From: Pseudomonadota bacterium
GTDB taxonomy: Bacteria; Pseudomonadota; Alphaproteobacteria; Micropepsales; Micropepsaceae
Reading direction: 5' to 3'
Assembly (NCBI GenBank): GCA_025360685.1
Contig: JANYBR010000306.1
Coordinates: 1-5,729 of the forward strand
Length of the DNA stretch: 5,729 nt
Made by a program: the position numbers and the translations under genes. Position 1 is the stretch's first letter. Each line of letters begins with the position of its first letter. This document shows positions 1 to 5,006 of this stretch, piece after piece. The notes under the pieces are model-generated. The model saw only the letters and a list, made by a program, of their open reading frames with translations. It was not told where the DNA came from and made no database searches.

Positions 1-459
1 GATCTCGATCACACCATCGGCCACAAGAGCCTTTAGCCGCTTCGTGCCGAGGCGTTCAGTCAGGGCGTCGTAAAGCGGCCGAAGGTAGGGCGCGAGTTTC
101 TCCTGTAAATCTCCGGGCAAAAATCCGAGGCTTTCGCCGGCTTCCACGGCGGGCCGAGACAGGACGATCCGGCCGCACCGCCCTGCTTCAAGCGCTTCGA
201 CCGCCTTGGCGATTGCAAGATAGGTCTTGCCGGTTCCGGCAGGGCCAAGCGCGAGAACGACCGAGCGTTCCTCGATGGCGTCGAGCAGCAACTGCTGCGT
301 CGGGCTCATGGCCCGGATGTTCTTTACATATTTGCGGTCGCGGCCTTCCTCAACATCACGCGGATTCCAGCCGCCACGGGAGGGAAAGAGACGATGAATT
401 TTTTCGCTGTCGTCGAAACCGGTGTCACGTGTCTTGTAACGCGCAGAACGCTTGGCCAT
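1..459 (-). CDS. phoH: PhoH family ATPase, short form, C-terminus cut by window edge
   Basis: This is a PhoH-type P-loop NTPase, a cytoplasmic family linked to RNA metabolism and, in some bacteria, to phosphate starvation. 153 residues are visible and the frame runs off the left edge. A basic N-terminus (MAKRSARYK) leads to a Walker A motif, GPAGTGKT, at residues 72-79. Next comes the PhoH signature SRPAVEAGESLGFLPGDLQE at about residues 101-120, then a helix with APYLRPLYDAL. Walker B and the C-terminal third lie outside the window. Only about 70 residues precede the P-loop, so this is the short type; E. coli PhoL has a much longer N-terminal region. The ATG at 459 is supported by AGGGAG at 465-470, five bases upstream. 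The next gene upstream is 237 bases away on the same strand, so phoH probably has its own promoter in that gap. The family call is firm; the exact cellular role is not known. Confidence 0.93.
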   Translation of the reverse strand, partial: MAKRSARYKTRDTGFDDSEKIHRLFPSRGGWNPRDVEEGRDRKYVKNIRAMSPTQQLLLDAIEERSVVLALGPAGTGKTYLAIAKAVEALEAGRCGRIVLSRPAVEAGESLGFLPGDLQEKLAPYLRPLYDALTERLGTKRLKALVADGVIEI

Positions 460-696
460 GGATGCTCCCTGGTCAGTGACGAAACGCTTATGTGGTGCGT
501 GTGAGAAGGTATCGCGTTTGAGAAAAACGCTTGGCGGGCGCGTGTTATTGGGACCGTTTTGCCCCGGTTTGTCACGATCGGCACCGTGCAAGAATGCACT
601 AAGACTGCCCCCGGCATTTCCGCGTCGAATCAAACTTCGACAAGAAAAGCGTATCAGTCTTTATGCGACGGCAACGTGAAATCTGAGCGTGGAGTG
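460..696. other. Non-coding gap upstream of PhoH with two small inverted repeats
   Basis: This 237-base gap separates the stop of the 697-1623 gene from the PhoH start, both on the minus strand. Open frames crossing it have no RBS and no recognisable protein. It holds two perfect small inverted repeats: GTGCA/TGCAC around a 4-base loop at 586-599, and GTCGAA/TTCGAC around a 6-base loop at 624-641. Neither is followed by a T-run on either strand, so neither is a convincing intrinsic terminator. A PhoH promoter should lie here, but I could not find a clear -35/-10 pair. Confidence 0.5.
465..470 (-). promoter_or_regulatory. Ribosome binding site of the PhoH gene
   Basis: AGGGAG on the minus strand lies five bases before the ATG at 459. 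It supports this start over any upstream codon in the frame. Confidence 0.7.
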
Positions 697-1623
697 CTAA
701 CCGGCGCGCATGTGCGAAGCCACCGCCACGATGGCGTCGACCAGATCGATGAGGCGCGCGGCATATTGTTCGGGGATCGCAAGCCGAACGTCGCCGCCCA
801 GGAACGCCGCCTCCAACGTGTCAAGCAAGGCGACCAGCCGCACATGATGGATGCCCAGCGCGCTCTGGATCGGATCGGTGACGATGCCGGCATAGGCCGC
901 AGCGGTTGCACTGGCCGCCAGGACGCCGCCCGCAACACAGAAAGCTGCTGCGCCGCCGATCTGCGCACCGAGCGCCTGTGCCAAAGCTGGCCCAAGGGTG
1001 AGAAATCCGGGCGTGACCTGACGCAGCAAAGCGCCGCCGGCTGCCATGGTGACTGCGGCGCTGACGACCTCGCCCGCCGCACCGCGCGCGTTCAGGTAAA
1101 TTCTAAGCTGTCGCGCGAGTTTGTCGTCCATCTGCAGCCGCTGCTGTTCGCCCCAGGGGCCGTTGAGAATGCCAAGCGCGCCGTCGAGGCGCCGGTCGCC
1201 CAGAATTTCGATAGCGAGGGCATCGTGGAACGAGGTTTCGCCTACGCCCGTGTAGGGAAGTTCCAGCAAATCGACGATCAAGCGGCGCTCGATTTCCTGC
1301 GTCACGGTTGTGCGAAAAAATAGTTCTCGGCTCTTCAAACGCTCGGCCGTTTCTTTGCGGCCGACCAAGGCCAACAAGCCGGCAACCGCGTTCAGACCGA
1401 TCTGGGGACCGGCAAGTGCCGCGTTCAGAGGTGCCCGCCACAGATCGTGCCCGAATGCATTTTGGTGAGTTTGCAGCGCTCCCGACAACGAAAAGGTACG
1501 GTCCACAAATCCCGGCACGCGCGAGCGGCGTTTGCGGAAATAGGTGCGGATAGAATCTTCGACAATGGTGCGCGCAAGCGCACTGTCCAGCGTTGGCAGA
1601 TGAGGTTCCGAAGCGGGGCTCAT
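697..1623 (-). CDS. Uncharacterised Ala/Gly-rich protein, possibly DUF6635 family
   Basis: This encodes 308 residues of unknown function. The most distinctive part is near the N-terminus: RVPGFVDRTFSLSGAL at about residues 35-50, then HQNAFGHDLWRAPLNAAL at about 53-70. From memory this resembles the alphaproteobacterial family DUF6635, but I could not check it. The middle (about 90-180) is charged and helical. Residues about 185-248 form a long Ala/Gly-rich hydrophobic stretch that could be one or two membrane hairpins or buried helices. The C-terminus is a further amphipathic helical region. No signal peptide or catalytic motif is visible. The start is uncertain. The ATG at 1623 begins the plausible sequence MSPASEPHLP, whereas an ATG at 1722 adds 33 Arg/Leu-rich residues and would overlap the start of the divergent gene. 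Neither has a clear Shine-Dalgarno sequence. The coding assignment is supported by the domain-like composition and by the length of the frame. Confidence 0.8.
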   Translation of the reverse strand: MSPASEPHLPTLDSALARTIVEDSIRTYFRKRRSRVPGFVDRTFSLSGALQTHQNAFGHDLWRAPLNAALAGPQIGLNAVAGLLALVGRKETAERLKSRELFFRTTVTQEIERRLIVDLLELPYTGVGETSFHDALAIEILGDRRLDGALGILNGPWGEQQRLQMDDKLARQLRIYLNARGAAGEVVSAAVTMAAGGALLRQVTPGFLTLGPALAQALGAQIGGAAAFCVAGGVLAASATAAAYAGIVTDPIQSALGIHHVRLVALLDTLEAAFLGGDVRLAIPEQYAARLIDLVDAIVAVASHMRAG

Positions 1624-1720
1624 TGCTGCAGTATGACGCCAAAGGCGACGTCTGCGAAGACTGGCCACGGGCGAAATGCGCAGCCACAATGCGCGCGCAA
1701 AACGAAGCGATGGACACGAC

Positions 1721-2251
1721 ATGCCGATTTATGCGCTCGAAGACGCAGAACCAGAACTCCCGCCGAAGGGCCAGTATTGGGTTGCACCAAACGCCGTCCT
1801 GGTCGGCCGGGTACGCCTGCTGAAGGGCGCCAGCGTGTGGTGGGGCTGTGTCCTGCGCGGCGACAATGACTGGATTACCGTGGGTGAAAATTCGAACATT
1901 CAGGACCTGTCGGTCATTCATACCGATCCTGGACAGCCGGTCACCATCGGATCGAACTGCACGGTTGGCCACCGCGTCATTCTTCACTCGACGACAATCG
2001 GAGACGGCTCACTGATCGGCATGGGATCGACGTTGCTGAATCGCAGCCGCATCGGCAGCAATTGTCTCGTAGGCGCCAATACGCTTGTCACCGAAGGCAA
2101 GGAATTTCCCGACGGAACGATGATCCTCGGTGCACCCGCACGCGTCGCGCGCCAGCTGGGCGAGACGGAGTTGGCGATTTTGAAAATGTCGTCGGCCGGC
2201 TATGTGCACAATCATCAGCGCTTTCGCGACGGATTGCGGCAATTGTCGTAA
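1721..2251 (+). CDS. Gamma-class carbonic anhydrase-like hexapeptide-repeat protein
   Basis: This 176-residue cytoplasmic protein belongs to the gamma carbonic anhydrase/YrdA/PaaY group of trimeric left-handed beta-helix proteins, usually about 170-200 residues. Imperfect hexapeptide repeats run from about residue 22 to 139 (APNAVLVGRVRL, ITVGENSNI, VTIGSNCTVG, TTIGDGSLIG, SRIGSNCLVG). The three zinc ligands are present: H67 in VIHTD, and H84 and H89 in VGHRVILHS. The family's structural and active-site residues R46, D48, Q61 and D62 (LRGDND, IQDLS) are also intact. A C-terminal helix follows the GAPARVAR turn. The acidic loop that carries the proton-shuttle glutamate in archaeal Cam is absent, as is usual in this subgroup, so CO2 hydration activity cannot be assumed. 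The ATG at 1721 fits the family N-terminus; a 15-codon upstream extension (1676) does not. The RBS is weak. The stop abuts the stop of the convergent gene. Confidence 0.93.
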   Translation: MPIYALEDAEPELPPKGQYWVAPNAVLVGRVRLLKGASVWWGCVLRGDNDWITVGENSNIQDLSVIHTDPGQPVTIGSNCTVGHRVILHSTTIGDGSLIGMGSTLLNRSRIGSNCLVGANTLVTEGKEFPDGTMILGAPARVARQLGETELAILKMSSAGYVHNHQRFRDGLRQLS

Positions 2252-2857
2252 TCAGCCCGTTGCGCTCTTCGCGCCTGACACTTCATTCTGGGACGTCCAG
2301 AGCCGGCGAATTCTAGCTTCGGCCTCGATGCCAAAATTGAACCATGCGGCCTTGTTGTGCGTCGCATCGACGACGAAGAGAACGTCGATCTTGCCCAGCT
2401 TCTGGATCAGTGCATTGCGCACGGCGTTGATGCCTTGGTCGGTCACCAGCAGCCATACTTGCGGCAGGATCTCGTACGAAGTTCCCAGATTCTGAATCTC
2501 ATCTTCCAGGCCGGAGATCGAGCTGGATTTCATGTCTGCGAGGATCAGATAGCGCCCACGCTCGCTGACCCGTGCTTCCTCCGTTCCGCGCCCATGGCCA
2601 ATCGAACCGGGGTCTTCGTCATCCGCGCGGTTGGCAGTGAGGAATTTTCCACTGGCAGACGGAGTCGGCTGCCTGACCGACGCAAAGAACGTGCAAAGCT
2701 GGTCGTCATCGCTCGCGGCGCGGAAGACTTCGTGTCCAGCTCGCGCGACGAGGGAGTGGGCGGCGAGCCTGCCTTCGGTCACGAACGTCCGCATCTGCTG
2801 CAGCGCATATGGACCGTAGCTGCGTCCGCCGACGCTGATGTTCCATGTATCTGACAT
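2252..2857 (-). CDS. GYF_2 domain protein with C-terminal Cas2/SinR-like domain
   Basis: This 201-residue protein has two domains. Residues about 5-58 match the GYF_2 (DUF4339) pattern: W5, the SYGPYALQQMRTFVTEGRL segment with GP at 15-16, then LVARAGHEVFRAA. This domain usually mediates protein or peptide contacts. Residues 61-101 are a polar, acidic linker. Residues 102-187 read as strand-helix-strand-strand-helix-strand: RYLILADMKS, then SGLEDEIQNLG, YEILPQVWLLVTD, GINAVRNALIQKLG, and DVLFVVDAT followed by AAWFNF. That order, the Asp at the end of strand 1 (D108) and the VWLL strand resemble SinR-like/Cas2-like ferredoxin folds. This is my inference from pattern alone. The ATG at 2857 is preferred over one ten codons upstream because AAGGGAAG lies 11 bases before it and MSDTWNISVGG is a natural domain start. 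No cas genes or arrays are nearby. Function is unknown. Confidence 0.85.
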   Translation of the reverse strand: MSDTWNISVGGRSYGPYALQQMRTFVTEGRLAAHSLVARAGHEVFRAASDDDQLCTFFASVRQPTPSASGKFLTANRADDEDPGSIGHGRGTEEARVSERGRYLILADMKSSSISGLEDEIQNLGTSYEILPQVWLLVTDQGINAVRNALIQKLGKIDVLFVVDATHNKAAWFNFGIEAEARIRRLWTSQNEVSGAKSATG

Positions 2858-2868
2858 GAAGAGACATA

Positions 2869-2876
2869 CTTCCCTT
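2869..2876 (-). promoter_or_regulatory. Likely ribosome binding site choosing the 2857 start
   Basis: AAGGGAAG on the minus strand lies 11 bases before the ATG at 2857. The spacing is a little long. It falls inside the 10-codon upstream extension, which argues against the ATG at 2887. Confidence 0.45.
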
Positions 2877-2956
2877 GATGCCTGCACTGTAGAATTAAAT
2901 AGTTACCCAAGCCTTGCCGATGGCCGCCACAAACGTGAGACTTCCTTGAGAAAACA
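2877..2956. promoter_or_regulatory. Probable divergent promoter region
   Basis: The genes at 2857 (minus) and 2969 (plus) face away from each other, so both should be transcribed from this gap. It holds an AT-rich island at about 2890-2906 (TAGAATTAAATAGTTA), unlike the GC-rich surroundings. TTGATG at 2875-2880 precedes TAAATA at 2896-2901 with only 15 bases between, so I do not assign a firm promoter. Confidence 0.3.
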
Positions 2957-2963
2957 AGAGGAA
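2957..2963 (+). promoter_or_regulatory. Ribosome binding site of the crotonase gene
   Basis: AGAGGAA ends five bases before the ATG at 2969. Its GAGG core (2958-2961) sits at near-ideal spacing and fixes this start. Confidence 0.75.
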
Positions 2964-2968
2964 ATGCC

Positions 2969-3757
2969 ATGTCCGACTATCAATTCTGCAAAGTCGAGCG
3001 CGAAGGACGGCTGACCATTGTCACGCTGAACCGCCCCGAAGTCATGAACGCACTGCATGCGCCGGCGCACCTCGAACTGGCGGAAGTGTTTGATACGTTT
3101 GCTGCCGATCCCGAGCAGTGGGTCGCCATTGTAACCGGTGCCGGTGAACGTGCCTTCAGCGCGGGAAACGATCTGAAGGTTACAGCCGCCGGCGGTCCGC
3201 GTGGGTCGACCCATCCCAGCGGCTTTGGTGGCGTCGTCAGCCGGTTCGATCTGGACAAGCCGCTGATCGCGGCGGTGAACGGGATCGCCATGGGTGGGGG
3301 CTTCGAGATCGCCTTGGCGTGCGATCTCATCATCGCGGCCGACACAGCTGTGTTCGCTCTGCCGGAACCACGCGTGGGCCTGGCGGCGCTTGCGGGAGGG
3401 TTGCATCGTCTCCCGCGGGAGATCGGAACCAAGCGCGCGCTTGGCATGATCTTGACGGGGCGGCGTGTTGCGGCCTCAGAAGGAAAGGAACTGGGGTTTG
3501 TCAACGAGGTCGTGCCGGCGGCCCAGCTGATGGTGACCGCCAAGGAGCGTGCAAGACAGATTATGGAACTCAGTCCAATGTCCGTGCGCGCATCAAAGCA
3601 GGCGGTCTATCGCGGCCTGATGGAAGCCTCGATCGGCGATGCGTTGAAGAACCAGAACAAATATCCGGCCGTGGCCGCGATGTACCAGAGCGAGGATTTG
3701 CGCGAAGGACCGCGCGCATTTGCGGAGAAACGCACGCCGCAGTGGAAGGGCAAATAG
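2969..3757 (+). CDS. Enoyl-CoA hydratase/isomerase, CaiD-like crotonase
   Basis: This 262-residue crotonase is of normal family length. Such enzymes act on acyl-CoA thioesters in the cytoplasm, typically adding or removing water across the 2,3 double bond. The oxyanion-hole segments are FSAGNDLK (residues 63-70) and NGIAMGGGFEIALACDL (104-120). Both hydratase glutamates are present, E113 in GGGFE and E133 in LPEPRVGL, so a hydratase/dehydratase is more likely than a pure isomerase. The C-terminus SEDLREGPRAFAEKR..WKGK closely follows E. coli CaiD (carnitinyl-CoA dehydratase), which is why such proteins are often so named. Just after E133, however, it reads GLAALAGG where CaiD has GIVPDSGG. 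No carnitine genes (caiA, caiB, caiC) are adjacent, so the substrate is unknown and I give no symbol. A good RBS precedes the ATG. The gene appears to be monocistronic and ends just before a strong hairpin. Confidence 0.95.
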   Translation: MSDYQFCKVEREGRLTIVTLNRPEVMNALHAPAHLELAEVFDTFAADPEQWVAIVTGAGERAFSAGNDLKVTAAGGPRGSTHPSGFGGVVSRFDLDKPLIAAVNGIAMGGGFEIALACDLIIAADTAVFALPEPRVGLAALAGGLHRLPREIGTKRALGMILTGRRVAASEGKELGFVNEVVPAAQLMVTAKERARQIMELSPMSVRASKQAVYRGLMEASIGDALKNQNKYPAVAAMYQSEDLREGPRAFAEKRTPQWKGK

Positions 3758-3762
3758 GCGAA

Positions 3763-3790
3763 AGCCCCGCGTTCTTTCAGGCGCGGGGCT
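3763..3790. terminator. Intrinsic terminator between convergent genes, probably bidirectional
   Basis: A perfect 9-bp GC-rich stem, AGCCCCGCG (3763-3771) with CGCGGGGCT (3782-3790), encloses a 10-base loop. It lies 5 bases after the crotonase stop and 12 bases beyond the stop of the convergent minus-strand gene at 3803. T-runs are poor: the plus side continues GTCTCTAC and the minus side begins TTTCGCC. The position between two convergent stops is the main support for a shared terminator. Confidence 0.75.
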
Positions 3791-3802
3791 GTCTCTACAA
3801 AA

Positions 3803-4279
3803 TCAATCGGAGTCCATCTCGATTTCCCACTCGCCGTGGCGGCGACAAGCGGTTCCATCGCGCGTGAACTCTTCGCCGTGGTGCCAGACGACCTGTGTGA
3901 AATCGCGGCAGAGATGGCCGTGCTCGTAGTACTCGCGATTCGAGACCACATATCCGTGGCCGTGACCGTGCCACTCGTAGCGTTCGCCAATCTCGCCGTC
4001 GAAACTGTCGTAGTAGGCGTGCGATGCACCTTCGCGATCGTCGCAGTCGATGTCGCGCGAGATCGCGTTGCCGGCGAGTCCGCCGACGATCGCGCCGCCA
4101 ACCACTGCACCGGCATTGCCATGGCTCGCCGCGCTGCCGATCAGGCCGCCCGCGATCGCGCCGAGCACCGTGCCGGTCTCGTGGCCATGCCCGCTGCAAT
4201 CGTCGGCCATCGCCGCACCGGTTGCGGCGAACAGTGCAAGCATCGCGACTCCGGCAATCAGTCCAGACTTGTTCAGCAT
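3803..4279 (-). CDS. Secreted His-rich glycine-zipper protein, 17-kDa surface antigen type
   Basis: This 158-residue exported protein has a clear Sec signal peptide: MLNKSG, a hydrophobic core (LIAGVAMLALFAATG), and likely cleavage after AMA at residue 25. The first Cys (C28, context ADDC) lacks a lipobox, so it is probably periplasmic or surface-exposed rather than a lipoprotein. Residues about 36-74 form a glycine zipper (GTVLGAIAGGLIGSAAS, then GAVVGGAIVGGLAGNAIS), typical of Rick_17kDa_Anti-type proteins that sit in or on the outer membrane. The C-terminus (CRDFTQ...GTACRR.GEWEI) matches the usual antigen tail. Unusually, the mature protein has 12 His, including HGHGHG at 104-109, plus four Cys. 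A strong RBS, GAGGAG (4286-4291), fixes the ATG at 4279; the open frame extends upstream to 4552 but without support. It is convergent with the crotonase gene. The role is unknown; the family is often tied to envelope integrity. Confidence 0.9.
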   Translation of the reverse strand: MLNKSGLIAGVAMLALFAATGAAMADDCSGHGHETGTVLGAIAGGLIGSAASHGNAGAVVGGAIVGGLAGNAISRDIDCDDREGASHAYYDSFDGEIGERYEWHGHGHGYVVSNREYYEHGHLCRDFTQVVWHHGEEFTRDGTACRRHGEWEIEMDSD

Positions 4280-4285
4280 CAAATT

Positions 4286-4291
4286 CTCCTC
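4286..4291 (-). promoter_or_regulatory. Ribosome binding site of the glycine-zipper gene
   Basis: GAGGAG on the minus strand lies six bases before the ATG at 4279. Together with the signal peptide that begins there, it decides the start against the 91-codon upstream extension. Confidence 0.85.
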
Positions 4292-4309
4292 AGATATGAG
4301 AGCATGACA

Positions 4310-4338
4310 ATTTGCGGCCAGCGATTTCTGGTCGTCAA
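4310..4338 (-). promoter_or_regulatory. Candidate promoter of the glycine-zipper gene
   Basis: On the minus strand, TTGACG (4333-4338) is followed 17 bases later by GCAAAT (4310-4315). The -35 is a near-consensus match and the spacing is ideal, but the -10 matches only at its last three bases. The transcript would start near 4303, giving a leader of about 24 bases that includes the RBS. This supports transcription separate from the cupin gene. Confidence 0.4.
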
Positions 4339-4482
4339 AGATAGTCTTCCGGATTCGGCATGAATCCCGAGTGAATAGAATAGGGCAGAATCGCTCGATA
4401 TTCGAGTGCCAATTTCGACACGCTATCGCAATGCAGCGTCGCTGGACTGGAGCCAGAAAACTCAAGGCTAAAGCGGTTCCGG

Positions 4483-4498
4483 AGCGGAGTGATCCGCT
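4483..4498 (-). terminator. Weak hairpin overlapping the cupin stop codon
   Basis: AGCGGA and TCCGCT form a perfect 6-bp stem around a 4-base loop, overlapping the minus-strand TAG at 4497-4499. No real T-run follows, only CCGGAACCGCTTTAG. It may be a weak terminator or attenuating hairpin after the cupin gene. Confidence 0.3.
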
Positions 4499-4970
4499 AG
4501 CGGTTTTCGGAGTAGACGGTACCGTCGCGATGGGTGAGAATCGAGCGGCCATCCACCAGCGATGCGATCAGATCGATGTCCGGGTAGTACGCCGTGTCGT
4601 CTTCCAGATGATTTCCGATTTCCAATACCGTCGCATCGCTGCCGGAGCGATTCTGCAAGTGGTGTCCATTGCGGTCGCTCGCCTTGAAGCCGGCCGCGTC
4701 GCCGGCGCGCAGAACTTCCTCGCCGTCATCGGTCACCAGCACGATTTCGCCTGACAGGACGTAGACGAATTCGTCACTGTGAATGTGCCAGTGCCTCTGC
4801 GTCGACCAGGCGCCGGGCGGGAGACGGAGCAGGGTGACGCCGATCTTCGTCAGACCGGCCGCCTCTGCCAAGCGCTTGCGCACTCTCTTGGCCACGGGAA
4901 TGTCGAACGGTTGGGGATAGCCGGAGCCGACATGTGAAACAACTTTGTCGAGTTCGAGGCGTTTACCCAT
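4497..4970 (-). CDS. Cupin-domain protein
   Basis: This 157-residue single-domain cupin is a small cytoplasmic beta-barrel. Cupin motif 1 is RHWHIHSDEFVYVLSGE (residues 59-75), giving metal ligands H60, H62 and E67. Motif 2 is AGFKASDRNGHHLQNRS (93-109), supplying the last histidine at H103 or H104. The glycines of the barrel turns are present (SGE, DGEEVLRAGDAAG). With the ligands intact the protein probably binds a metal. Members of this group are variously annotated as dioxygenase-like, isomerase-like or sensor proteins, and nothing here fixes a substrate. AAAGGAG at 4976-4982 lies five bases before the ATG and fixes the start. The gene begins 36 bases after the sdhA stop on the same strand with no hairpin between them, so co-transcription with sdhA is likely. 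This suggests, but does not show, a link to respiratory or TCA metabolism. Confidence 0.93.
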   Translation of the reverse strand: MGKRLELDKVVSHVGSGYPQPFDIPVAKRVRKRLAEAAGLTKIGVTLLRLPPGAWSTQRHWHIHSDEFVYVLSGEIVLVTDDGEEVLRAGDAAGFKASDRNGHHLQNRSGSDATVLEIGNHLEDDTAYYPDIDLIASLVDGRSILTHRDGTVYSENR

Positions 4971-4975
4971 GTCTG

Positions 4976-4982
4976 CTCCTTT
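4976..4982 (-). promoter_or_regulatory. Ribosome binding site of the cupin gene
   Basis: AAAGGAG on the minus strand lies five bases before the ATG at 4970, in the short gap after sdhA. It is a near-consensus Shine-Dalgarno sequence. Confidence 0.85.
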
Positions 4983-5006
4983 GAGGGGCGAGAACGGGAC
5001 TTGCCC

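Noticed and set aside
559..1323. Long plus-strand open frame of 254 codons opposite the 697-1623 gene
   Set aside because: It has no RBS and a polar, low-hydrophobicity composition with no domain pattern. It is the kind of antisense frame that GC-rich genes produce by chance.
1103..1987. Minus-strand frame of 294 codons spanning the divergent gap
   Set aside because: It runs antisense through the carbonic anhydrase N-terminal half and out of frame through the neighbouring gene. Its sequence resembles no protein.
2357..2854. Plus-strand frame of 165 codons opposite the GYF_2 gene
   Set aside because: The minus-strand frame has recognisable domain patterns and a better start. The plus frame has none.
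2252..2857. Possible CRISPR-associated locus suggested by the Cas2-like domain
   Set aside because: There is no direct-repeat array and no cas1 or other cas gene in the window. The fold resemblance alone does not make a CRISPR system.
3836..4363. Plus-strand frame of 175 codons opposite the glycine-zipper gene
   Set aside because: The opposite strand encodes a clear signal peptide, glycine zipper and antigen tail with a strong RBS, so this is a shadow frame.
4394..4406. Small palindrome CTCGA-TAT-TCGAG in the gap upstream of the glycine-zipper gene
   Set aside because: It is a 5-bp stem with a 3-base loop and no second copy nearby or relation to the candidate promoter. Such a match is expected by chance.
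4280..4552. 91-codon N-terminal extension of the glycine-zipper protein
   Set aside because: It would bury the signal peptide internally and overlap the cupin gene end. The RBS at 4286-4291 supports the start at 4279.
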